DNA of 64,000 bases from Vibrio hippocampi (GTDB lineage: Bacteria; Pseudomonadota; Gammaproteobacteria; Enterobacterales; Vibrionaceae): positions 992,001 to 1,056,000 of the forward strand of contig NZ_CAKLCM010000003.1 of assembly GCF_921292975.1 (NCBI RefSeq), read 5' to 3'. Positions 48,069 through 56,382 of the stretch are shown in pieces. The notes beneath the pieces are model-generated. The model saw nothing but the letters and a program-made list of their open reading frames with translations. It ran no database searches and had not been told where the DNA came from. How positions within the stretch are numbered: position 1 is the stretch's first letter; each line of letters begins with the position of its first letter. A program made the position numbers and the translations under genes.

Positions 48069-49073
48069 TTACCTCCCGATTAAGTCTGGCATTTTTCTAT
48101 ATTGCGAGGGTGACACACCATAAATTCGCTTAAATGACCGCGAGAAATGAGCAGCGTCAGAATAACCATAACGATTGGCGATCTGAGTAATACTCTCATC
48201 ACCTCGCTTCAAGCGCTGACAAACTTGCTCAAACACTAAATGTTCAATGAACGATTTATAGATGATGTTTTCTTGCTTAAGTCTACGTTGCAAAGTTCTA
48301 ACGTTAAGCCGCAATATTTCAGCGGCGATTTTAATCGGCAACTTACCCATAGAAAGATAAGGCGTAATAGACATACGAAATTGTTCTGCAAAACTCATGG
48401 GATTGTCGGGCGTGGCGGTTTGGTCAACGTGAATAAACGGTGTAGCAAGACTCACTGGTTTAGATACCAAGGCTGTTGATATTTCGACGACTGTCGCTGA
48501 GCGCCCAATAAAAAATTGAGCATTTGCCAACAAAGGGAGTTGCGATAAGGCGTCAGTCGCATCGCTTTGTATACCAATGCTTTTTGGGCACCAGTCATCT
48601 TGTGTCAATGTCCTAAGCAGTTCCGCCATACAGATCACGGCAAACGTCTCTGCGGTTCTAAACCAAGCTTCATCCTCACCCGATTTCTCTCGGATAAACC
48701 ACCACTTGCCTGCTACTTGCTTTAAATAACAGTGACTGCCCGTTGATTGAGTCTGCAGTTGTGTACAAAACTGCTGTAAAGCCGCTTGCAAACTTGAGCG
48801 CTCGGTGATCAAAGCTATCAGTCTTGGTACACAGGTCTCTTTACAAGCTCGATAAAATATCCATGCGAGGCGCTGTTGACAAAGATGCGCGGTTAGCACC
48901 TCAAAAAAGTTCTTCAGGCAAGATTCCGGTAAATATTGGTAATCGGGATTAAAGTGAATATCACTGGGAATCGTTGCCGCTCGCAATAGCTCATAAGGTT
49001 GATGGTCGATCTCATGCAGCATGTCGGCAAAAAACTCTACCGTGTCTCGCGGCACTAATGAAATCGTCTGCAT
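48069..49073 (-). CDS. AraC-family regulator (Arabinose_bd-like N terminus)
   Basis: A 334-residue regulator. The C-terminal ~100 residues carry the AraC double helix-turn-helix, with the second helix in ITQIANRYGYSDAAHFSRSF and the family end RIYGVSPSQYRK. The long N-terminal domain resembles the OruR/ArgR-type sensor domain. AAGGAA precedes the ATG. It starts five bases after the AI-2E gene stop and so lies at the end of a HlyD-DUF2955-AI-2E operon, where it may regulate the operon itself. Confidence 0.8.
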   Translation of the reverse strand: MQTISLVPRDTVEFFADMLHEIDHQPYELLRAATIPSDIHFNPDYQYLPESCLKNFFEVLTAHLCQQRLAWIFYRACKETCVPRLIALITERSSLQAALQQFCTQLQTQSTGSHCYLKQVAGKWWFIREKSGEDEAWFRTAETFAVICMAELLRTLTQDDWCPKSIGIQSDATDALSQLPLLANAQFFIGRSATVVEISTALVSKPVSLATPFIHVDQTATPDNPMSFAEQFRMSITPYLSMGKLPIKIAAEILRLNVRTLQRRLKQENIIYKSFIEHLVFEQVCQRLKRGDESITQIANRYGYSDAAHFSRSFKRIYGVSPSQYRKMPDLIGR

Positions 49074-49078
49074 TGGGT

Positions 49079-50146
49079 TTATTCCTTAACCTGTGTATTC
49101 ACCGCTTCCAGCCAAGCTACGAGAAGTTTGTAACTCAAGCCCAGAATAACCGCACCAACAAACAGTCCCACGATGCCTGACATCGCCATTCCGCCTAAAG
49201 CACCGAGTAGTATCACCAGCATCGGAATATCAGAGCCACGGCTTAGCAATATCGGTTTCAAAAAGGCATCACTGCCGCTGACCACCAGTGACCAAATCAA
49301 AAACAGTACTGCGGTGGTAGTGGTATCCACGCTAAACAGGTAAATTATCGCTGGCAATAAAGCCAGAATCGGGGGCAGTTGAACAATGGCCATCAACAGA
49401 ACCGCGAACGCCCAAAGCCCAGCGGCAGGAACGCCAGCGACCATAAGCCCTATCGCTGCTGCGACGGATTGAATCACGGCTACGCCAATCACCCCTTGTA
49501 CCACGCTTCTCACGGTGGTTTTGCATAACTGAGTTAACTCTTTACCTCTGTCACCCGCTAATCGAGTCGCCACCATCTCAAAGCCTTTTTCACATTTTTC
49601 CGCGTTCGACATAAACACGCCAGCGATGATGGTCGAAATAATAAATTGGACAAAGCCACCGCCTAACGAGCCCAGTAACGACGCGAGTTTGCCAGCAATG
49701 GCTTTGATTTCTTCGCTATATTTCGACATGGCAAGTTCAAGATTGGAGGCGGCGAGTGAAAACGCAGCATAGGCTTTTTCGCCAATTAAGGGCCATTCTT
49801 GAACGGATGTATTCGGCTTGGGTATCGTCAGTGTGCCTTGTTGATATTGGGCGAATACATCCGTGGTGCTCGAATAAATACCGGTGGAGAGCAATATCAA
49901 GGGAATCAATAGCAATAGTACCCCGACCAAAGCAATCAACCCGCTCCCCTTTGAAGTCGACAAAGAAAACTTTCGATTAAGCCACGTCACGACGGGATAG
50001 AGTGCCGTAGCAATGATCCCCGCCCACACGATCAGTAATATGAAAGGTCTTAGGATAGCAAAACACCACATCGCCAAAATAGAAATCGCGGCAATCTTGA
50101 TAAAAGCATCGATCGCATTACGGGAAAATTGGGCATCGTTTTTCAT
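49079..50146 (-). CDS. AI-2E family (TqsA/PerM-like) membrane protein
   Basis: A 355-residue membrane protein with about eight segments, a hydrophobic N terminus and a central soluble loop. MAIVQLPPILALLPAIIYLF and the C-terminal GLFVGAVILGLSYKLL are typical of AI-2E/PerM family proteins. Members export autoinducer-2 or act as Na+/H+ antiporters; the substrate here is not known. AAGGAT precedes the ATG. It is the third gene of its operon. Confidence 0.82.
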   Translation of the reverse strand: MKNDAQFSRNAIDAFIKIAAISILAMWCFAILRPFILLIVWAGIIATALYPVVTWLNRKFSLSTSKGSGLIALVGVLLLLIPLILLSTGIYSSTTDVFAQYQQGTLTIPKPNTSVQEWPLIGEKAYAAFSLAASNLELAMSKYSEEIKAIAGKLASLLGSLGGGFVQFIISTIIAGVFMSNAEKCEKGFEMVATRLAGDRGKELTQLCKTTVRSVVQGVIGVAVIQSVAAAIGLMVAGVPAAGLWAFAVLLMAIVQLPPILALLPAIIYLFSVDTTTTAVLFLIWSLVVSGSDAFLKPILLSRGSDIPMLVILLGALGGMAMSGIVGLFVGAVILGLSYKLLVAWLEAVNTQVKE

Positions 50147-50203
50147 AACTTATCCTTGTTTAGGTAAGACTTCTATATGGGTATGGGACTGCATTCCTAA
50201 TTT

Positions 50204-50245
50204 TTTCTTGTTTCTTGTTTCTTGTTTCTTGTTTCTTGTTTCTTC
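50204..50245. repeat. Heptamer microsatellite (TTTCTTG), five copies and one imperfect
   Basis: Five perfect TTTCTTG units (50204-50238) and a sixth reading TTTCTTC. It starts directly after the DUF2955 stop (complement of 50251-50253) and 58 bases before the AI-2E start, inside the operon. It can alter the spacer length by slippage. Confidence 0.92.
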
Positions 50246-50250
50246 CAAAA

Positions 50251-51273
50251 TCACAGTGACTGTTTTTGTAAAAAAGACCAAGTTCGTGTTTCCAAAAACA
50301 GTGACGCTAAAATCATATAAATACTCACCACAGCAAGCTGGATGATTCGTATCCACATATTGCTGTCGATATCTCCCGAGCTCATCAAAGTACTGCCAAG
50401 TAACACCAACACGGTGCTAAAGGCCGTTGCATAGATCGGCGCTTTCGCAGGTTGGGTGTAGATCTGCTTGCCAATAATCAGGGCAATCGTCGCGACAAAC
50501 AAAGTGTGAAACGCGATGGTCGGAACCAAACTCAATATTAAAAATGCCGCAATAGCGATAACGCCCCCCAACAGATTACTCACAATTAAAAAAGCGCTTA
50601 ACTTGACTGATTTTTCACTGGTGATCATCAACGACAACAGGGCAATAAACATCATAGTCAACAATGCTGAAGAAATTTGAAAAATGAAGAAAAAGCACAC
50701 CACTGGAAACGAAATAATCATGGCGCGAAGTGAGGCATACCATCGCTGTCCAGACGTTAACGGTGATGCGGAAAATCCGGTAAACTGATTGTCTTCCTCG
50801 GGAAAATAGATATGCACTAGGGCAAACATCGCGACAGCCACTAAACCAGAACTGGATAACCCAACCGCTAAAAATACCGAAACACCGGGATCGGCAATCG
50901 CCATAAACGGCAGCATCAATACCGCGATAATAAGAATGGTGGCAAACAGGTTCCATTTAGGGTCGGTGAATAAATAGTAGCTCCACATCATCATCAAACC
51001 GACAAGGATCAACAAAGGGATCGGATACTTGGTAATTCCCGTGGAGAGAAATAACCCCAGTAAGATGGTCACGACCATCGCCAGTATCAATTCATACACG
51101 GTTTCTCGATTAAACTTAGGTCGATCCACTAAAAACTTAGCGGTAAACACAGGCGCTACAAACGCCAGTGGCCAATCGATCCAGGCGGCCAAAAATACCG
51201 CCAAACCGACCGCTACGGCATAGCGAATTATCTTGGTTTGTGTGGCAGGACTGAGGCTTTGACTATCGGGCAT
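50251..51273 (-). CDS. DUF2955 membrane protein of an efflux operon
   Basis: A 340-residue protein with about ten membrane segments, starting AVAVGLAVFLAAWIDWPLAF. DUF2955 proteins are found beside HlyD-type adaptor genes; the pair resembles the FUSC/AaeAB type of aromatic-acid efflux. Its start overlaps the HlyD stop by 11 bases. The substrate is not known. Confidence 0.78.
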   Translation of the reverse strand: MPDSQSLSPATQTKIIRYAVAVGLAVFLAAWIDWPLAFVAPVFTAKFLVDRPKFNRETVYELILAMVVTILLGLFLSTGITKYPIPLLILVGLMMMWSYYLFTDPKWNLFATILIIAVLMLPFMAIADPGVSVFLAVGLSSSGLVAVAMFALVHIYFPEEDNQFTGFSASPLTSGQRWYASLRAMIISFPVVCFFFIFQISSALLTMMFIALLSLMITSEKSVKLSAFLIVSNLLGGVIAIAAFLILSLVPTIAFHTLFVATIALIIGKQIYTQPAKAPIYATAFSTVLVLLGSTLMSSGDIDSNMWIRIIQLAVVSIYMILASLFLETRTWSFLQKQSL

Positions 51274-52390
51274 AAGACATAAAGCTCACAAATCGGATCC
51301 ACAGTTTGCCAAACGCGTTAAAAATCGCATTATCATTGGTGTAGACAATCACATCCGCTTGACCGCCAATTCGAAGCAAACCAGATGTGTGCTGATGTTC
51401 GAACTCAATCAAGATTGGTAACATCTGAGTTTGACGAAGCCAGCCCGTTTGACTGTTCGCCTGCGCCAGTTTACCTGCTTGATTACTCTGTCCCCAGTCC
51501 ACGCCCCAATCGACGCTGGTCACTCTTCCTTTGATCACCTTACCCGGCGCAAAATCAAGCGCGACTTCAACCTCATCGCCCGCTTTTACATTACCTAGGC
51601 TGTTTTCACGGAAATAGGCTTCAATCCAAATGCTGCCTGTCGAGACAAAGGTCATGAAAGGTTGTCCCGCCGAGGCATAAAAGCCTTCTGACAGGCTAAA
51701 GTTAGACACTCCACCATCGGTTGGTGCCGTGATCACGGTACGTTCAAGGTTAAGTTGCGCTTGCTCTAATGCCAGCAATGCGGCTTTGATCTGGCTGTTA
51801 TCTTCACCGTCTCCGCCCAATTGCTGCTTGGTTCGTTCAAGGTCGGCTTGAGCATTAAGCACATTGGCGCGTGCTCCGGCAAGTTTCGCTCTAGCATCAT
51901 CGGCATCGGCTTTTGACACGACTCCTCGCTCCGCCATTTTTAAAATCCGGTTGGTTTGCAGTTCAACCGCTTCTTTTTCAACATTGGCACTGGTTAATCG
52001 AGCTTGCGCAGAGGAGATACTGGCGGTCTGTGCGCCGACATTTTGCCCCGCAATTTGTAAGTTCTGTTCTGCTTGAGCCACCGCAATTTCATAATCCGCT
52101 GGGTTTAACCGGGCTAATACGTCGCCCTGTTTCACTAACTGATTTGGCTGAACCACGATATCAAGAACCTGTCCAGAAACTTGCGGTTTAATCGGTACAA
52201 CGTAACCTTTTACCCTAGCGTTATCCGTTGATGGAATAATTCGGTCTGAGACAATACTAAATAGCAGCATAAATGCCACAATGCCCAACATATAATTGGT
52301 TAGCTTTTTTATTTTGTCCGGCTTGGCTTGCTGACCTTGCTTTTGCTGTTCTGTCACTTCACTCTCTGACGGATTGTTCTTTTCAGACAT
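51263..52390 (-). CDS. HlyD/EmrA-type periplasmic adaptor
   Basis: A 375-residue membrane-fusion protein with one N-terminal membrane segment (NYMLGIVAFMLLFSIVSDRI), the biotinyl-lipoyl half-domains (VPIKPQVSGQVLDIVVQPNQ and ITAPTDGGVSNFSLSEG) and an alpha hairpin between them (about 95-200). It would link the DUF2955 inner-membrane unit to the outer membrane. GGAG precedes the ATG at 52390. Confidence 0.88.
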   Translation of the reverse strand: MSEKNNPSESEVTEQQKQGQQAKPDKIKKLTNYMLGIVAFMLLFSIVSDRIIPSTDNARVKGYVVPIKPQVSGQVLDIVVQPNQLVKQGDVLARLNPADYEIAVAQAEQNLQIAGQNVGAQTASISSAQARLTSANVEKEAVELQTNRILKMAERGVVSKADADDARAKLAGARANVLNAQADLERTKQQLGGDGEDNSQIKAALLALEQAQLNLERTVITAPTDGGVSNFSLSEGFYASAGQPFMTFVSTGSIWIEAYFRENSLGNVKAGDEVEVALDFAPGKVIKGRVTSVDWGVDWGQSNQAGKLAQANSQTGWLRQTQMLPILIEFEHQHTSGLLRIGGQADVIVYTNDNAIFNAFGKLWIRFVSFMSYAR

Positions 52391-52451
52391 GGATATTATT
52401 CTCCAAATAACCTTTACACTTAAATCGCCGTTGCAATTCGATCGTTTTTAA

Positions 52452-52485
52452 AAATAAATCGCCTTTATAAATAAATCGCCTTTAT
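52452..52485. repeat. 17-bp tandem repeat, two copies
   Basis: AAATAAATCGCCTTTAT occurs twice in a row (52452 and 52469), about 60 bases upstream of the HlyD gene start. No function is evident beyond leader length. Confidence 0.75.
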
Positions 52486-52609
52486 AAATATAGTGACTAA
52501 CTGTTAAGCGTGTGAATTTTTATTAGTCAATAGCCCGTTAATTGCGAGTTGGGTGATAGATGCACATGCGATGACACTATTTCAATTGCCATTTGATGAC
52601 ACCGCAAAA

Positions 52610-53003
52610 GATCGGTAACAGTGTCCGCTACCGCCAGAGTCTTACTGCTTGGCAAATCAACCTGTCTGGGTTATCTAAATACCCATCTTTATCATTGGTA
52701 ATCAAAGGAATTTGCCACTTATCAACGATTGATGTTGTAGCTTGGTAGTCCACCAATCGAACTTGATTGCTGGCGATAAAATGCATATTGCATTGAGGAG
52801 GATGAATATGGAAACGTGTCGTGGCGAAGAGTTGCTGCTTTAATTACGCCTAGGTTTATATCTAACTTCTTTACCTCAGAAGCGAGTAGGTCTTTTAGTG
52901 GCTGTGTTGTCGTCGACTTGATGGCTTTTATGTAGCGCTCTAGCGAATACCGATGGGCACGAGTGATTAGTATTGCTTGGTTCAGAAATACAATACCAGA
53001 CAC
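52610..53003 (-). pseudogene. Possible frameshifted hypothetical gene
   Basis: From an ATG at 53003 a frame of 93 codons runs to 52722. The gene-like reading seems to switch frame near 52800: another frame continues with VRLVDYQATTSIVDKWQIPL then ITNDKDGYLDNPDRLICQAV and stops at 52635. The two halves together would make about 120-130 residues. I do not recognise the family; it might be a remnant of a larger gene. The rest of the gap 52391-53223 shows nothing further. Confidence 0.3.
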
Positions 53004-53223
53004 CTTGATGGTGTCTATCTATTTTACTTTTTGCATTGTTTAACTAAAACGCTATCCCATAGCACTCTATTGAAGCGACAAGCAATGTCGCTTCATGAGC
53101 TGAGGTATATAAAAATATGCTTGATAGGATTGACCATTCCCTCACATCTTTTCCTTGATATAAAGTCATCTAGGATCTGAACTCTGCATCTTGCGGTAAC
53201 TTGGGTATAGTGGTCATCAGGAA

Positions 53224-54174
53224 TTACAATGACCACTGCATCGACGTTTGTTGTTCAGAAAGCGTCCATAATTTGGTCAGCACCGCTTTGTCCAACACGA
53301 ACGACTCTAATTTGGCTTCACCCACTGGACCGCCAAAATTCATCAACCCAGTCGGACCGTAGTAGGCACGTTGCTTAAGGTTTTCTTCTGTAGCGCACAT
53401 AACCTCAGGATAAGCCCCTTTCTCAGCCGTCTGCGCTAAACCGATTTTCACCATCAGTCCCCAACTCAATCGGGTCATTAGACTGGCGCTATCGCGAATA
53501 AGCGAGGTATTGGAAGCGCCCGGATGACAAACATAGACTTGAACACGCTTATTCGCGGCTTGAATTTTGTCTTGTAACTCATAAGCAAACATCATCTGTG
53601 CCAGTTTACTTTGGCTGTATACCTTGTTGGGGTGGTAGTTTTTATCCCAATTCATATCGTCAAACTGCATGGTTCTCAGCCCCATTTTATGCCCCTCACT
53701 TGAGACAACGACAATACGACCGTTTGATTCATCAATTCTGTCAAACAGCAAACCACAAAGCAGAAAGTGACCATAATGGTTCACCCCGAGTTGGCTTTCA
53801 AATCCATCGACGGTGAATTGTTGCTGGGCAACCTGCGCAATGGCACCATTGCACATTAAGGCATCAATCTTTGGTACGGTTTGTAACACTTGTGCGGCGG
53901 CTTCACGAATCGACTCTAGGCTGGCTAAGTCCATGCGTATAAAGCTCACTAACGCTTGTTCGCCAAACTCTTGCTTTAATTGCTCAATCGCTGCCTCAGA
54001 CTTGGCGGGATTGCGGTTCAGCATAACAACCTGCGCCCCTTTAGCGAGCAGCAGCCTGGTTGCTTGAAACCCCGCACCGGTATTGGCACCAGTAATAAGA
54101 TAGGTTTTACCTACAAGCGAATGAAGTCGTTCTGGAGTCCAACCTTTAGGGCCAAATGGATTGTTGATAGTCAT
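53224..54174 (-). CDS. Short-chain dehydrogenase/reductase
   Basis: A 316-residue NAD(P)-dependent oxidoreductase of the retinol-dehydrogenase-like SDR branch. The cofactor motif is TGANTGAGFQATRLL and the active-site Tyr-x-x-x-Lys is YSQSKLA. The preceding serine is in VVVSSEGHK. AGGAATC precedes the ATG. The natural substrate cannot be read from the sequence. An AraC gene lies two genes upstream on the same strand and may regulate it. Confidence 0.82.
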   Translation of the reverse strand: MTINNPFGPKGWTPERLHSLVGKTYLITGANTGAGFQATRLLLAKGAQVVMLNRNPAKSEAAIEQLKQEFGEQALVSFIRMDLASLESIREAAAQVLQTVPKIDALMCNGAIAQVAQQQFTVDGFESQLGVNHYGHFLLCGLLFDRIDESNGRIVVVSSEGHKMGLRTMQFDDMNWDKNYHPNKVYSQSKLAQMMFAYELQDKIQAANKRVQVYVCHPGASNTSLIRDSASLMTRLSWGLMVKIGLAQTAEKGAYPEVMCATEENLKQRAYYGPTGLMNFGGPVGEAKLESFVLDKAVLTKLWTLSEQQTSMQWSL

Positions 54175-54395
54175 AATGTTGATTCCTACTGATACTGGTG
54201 CGATTACCGTGACAATGACAACGCCTGTTCAACTTGCCACGCCTTGATGATTATTACTATAAATCTCACCAAGACAACATAAAAGGCGAATTAGTCGCTA
54301 AAAGATGCCTATTTGTATCGGAATAGAAAAATAAAGGGACTAGGTTTTAGGTCCTAGAATCTAGGATCTCGTCTACTTTAATTAGAGTCGTATCA

Positions 54396-54437
54396 CACCT
54401 AGCACCTAGCACCTAGCACCTAGCACCTAGCGCCTAA
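54396..54437. repeat. Heptamer microsatellite (CACCTAG), five copies
   Basis: Five exact CACCTAG units (54396-54430) and a sixth reading CGCCTAA that includes the stop codon complement of the FISUMP gene (54434). Related CCTAG/CTAGG sequence occurs at 54340-54365. Confidence 0.9.
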
Positions 54438-55132
54438 ACCTTCACACACCTCACCGAAAACATATAATCTTTAGAGCTGGTCGCACGGCGGATTTCCCCT
54501 TTATGCGTATTCCACCAAGAATACGCCAAGGTGCGAATAATCGCATTTCTGTCGGTTGCACTGGTTGCGGTCCAAAACTCAGTATAAGCACCTTGAGTAA
54601 TGTAAAAACCATTCCATTTTACACCAGCAGGTCTAGCGAAAAATTGGTGTTTATTGATCTTTTCAGGGTCGAATTTTTTGAATAGACCATCCGCTTGCGC
54701 CTCTTTCAATTGCACGCCCAAATCTTGGTCGCCACCACGCCAACCTTGTTGATCAAGTTCCTCTTCGGGCATCCCAATTGTGCGCTCTAAACGTTTCCAA
54801 TCTTCATCGGTTGCTACACGCCATCCCTCAGGGCACAAGTTTCTCTCATCCGCAACATCATGCCAGTTATACAATCGCCCGTACTTAAGCAGGTTCTCCG
54901 GTTCATCTTTAGGAATGGCGCCGGAACTCACCTTTGAGCCATCTTGGAACTGAGTCACTCGTAGCCCCTCAGCCATCCAAACTTGATCGCCAATAGTCAC
55001 GGTGCGATAAACATTGCCTTCGTGATCTTGTACCGTGTTTTCCAATTGGTATAACTCTTTATTGATGTCATTGGCCAATGATGTTGCTGCAACTACCATG
55101 CTCGCTCCTATCGACAAGATTCGCTTTCTCAT
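54434..55132 (-). CDS. FISUMP-domain secreted protein
   Basis: A 232-residue protein with a signal peptide (RKRILSIGASMVVAATSLA) and a Fibrobacter-succinogenes major paralogous (FISUMP) domain: DHEGNVYRTVTIGDQVWMAE, YGRLYNWHDVADE, CPEGWRVATDEDW and the terminal FSVRCVKV. These domains are common in surface proteins of bacteria with carbohydrate lifestyles, but their function is not defined. The stop codon is inside a heptamer repeat. Confidence 0.78.
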   Translation of the reverse strand: MRKRILSIGASMVVAATSLANDINKELYQLENTVQDHEGNVYRTVTIGDQVWMAEGLRVTQFQDGSKVSSGAIPKDEPENLLKYGRLYNWHDVADERNLCPEGWRVATDEDWKRLERTIGMPEEELDQQGWRGGDQDLGVQLKEAQADGLFKKFDPEKINKHQFFARPAGVKWNGFYITQGAYTEFWTATSATDRNAIIRTLAYSWWNTHKGEIRRATSSKDYMFSVRCVKV

Positions 55133-55258
55133 GATGAATAACCTGCTTTATTTGCTATGTCATGTACCTTATCTCGCGCACTCACAACAAACTAGACGAT
55201 ATCGTCTCTAAAAATTGCCTATTTATCTCAACAACAGGTCATTAACTTAAAAGGTGGA

Positions 55259-56149
55259 CTAAACGACGTTCTCAAGCAAGGCTTCCGATTGACTCCATTG
55301 CTTAGGTGATTGACCATACATTCGCTTGAATTCGCGGCTAAACTGAGACGAACTCACATAACCGACCGCCATTGCCGCTTCGTTGACATTCATACCCGCC
55401 GCTATCTTCATCGCAGCGTTATTCAAGCGCATAGATTTCATAAACTGAATCGGCGACATTCGAGTGGCTTCTTTAAACTTGCGATGAAATACAGCTCGGC
55501 TCATATTCACCAACGAGGCTAATTGATCAATCGTGACATTCTTGGCTAGATTCATGGACAAATATTCGATTGCGCGTGCTATCTCATTACCAATACCAAA
55601 GGCACGTCGTGCTGAAATGCCGGCATCCCCTTTAAGCACAGAAAAGTATAGTTCCCGCAGTCGGCTCTCACCTAAGATAGCGATATCCATTTCGTTATCG
55701 AGTTGAAGCAAACGTAGCAACGCATCAGAAAAGCCATCATCCCAATTCGCCAGCGACAAGCTCTGTGGCTGAGCTCCCCCTTTCGGTTGCTTGATCGCAC
55801 CGACACTGGTTTCCATCTCAATCGCCAATTCGGTCATCACTTTGGTATCCAATGAGATCGCAACGCCCAGCAGCGGATCGTCTGAAGAAGCGTCAGGTGT
55901 CCCCGCTTCCACCGGTAACGAAACCGTACAACACATATAGCGACTATTGTCATAAATGAATCGCTCACCGTCTAAAATTGCTTCCTTGCGACCACTTAGG
56001 ATGACAATCACCGTGGGTTCATAAACTGCTGGCGTACACGGGATAGCATTGGTCACTTTAAAAAGACTCACGCCCTTCACCCCAGTTTCAAGCATCCCAT
56101 CTTGCTTAATGCGATCATTTACCAGCTGTGTGATTTTTTGCCTTGTCAC
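55259..56149 (-). CDS. AraC-family regulator (AraC_N type)
   Basis: A 296-residue regulator with the AraC_N cupin-like domain (TNAIPCTPAVYEPTVIVILS at ~30-50) and a C-terminal double helix-turn-helix (DQLASLVNMSRAVFHRKFKE, AAMAVGYVSSSQFSREFKRM). Proteins of this class often control adjacent oxidoreductases. The start is a GTG at 56149. It lies upstream of the FISUMP and SDR genes on the same strand. Confidence 0.82.
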   Translation of the reverse strand: MTRQKITQLVNDRIKQDGMLETGVKGVSLFKVTNAIPCTPAVYEPTVIVILSGRKEAILDGERFIYDNSRYMCCTVSLPVEAGTPDASSDDPLLGVAISLDTKVMTELAIEMETSVGAIKQPKGGAQPQSLSLANWDDGFSDALLRLLQLDNEMDIAILGESRLRELYFSVLKGDAGISARRAFGIGNEIARAIEYLSMNLAKNVTIDQLASLVNMSRAVFHRKFKEATRMSPIQFMKSMRLNNAAMKIAAGMNVNEAAMAVGYVSSSQFSREFKRMYGQSPKQWSQSEALLENVV

Positions 56150-56335
56150 TTAATCACCACTTATAAAAATACAAATAGGCATATTTTAAACAAAATACAC
56201 CTTAATTTTAAAGCAAACGAAGATTATTACTAATTTTAGATAACGATTCTATGCTCAACGCGAGTGAGCAAATCGTCGTGGCGGGGGCTTGGCGGGTCAT
56301 GGAAGTCACTAACGGCTTAACAGATAAGTGCCGAG

Positions 56336-56369
56336 AAAATTAGCCTCTTGGCAGGTCGCCAAGAGGCTA
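56336..56369 (-). terminator. Terminator of the third surface lipoprotein
   Basis: A perfect 12-bp stem (TAGCCTCTTGGC and complement) with a 5-base loop. On the minus strand it is followed by TTTT, 14 bases past the stop. Confidence 0.75.
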
Positions 56370-56382
56370 GGTTTATATCAGG

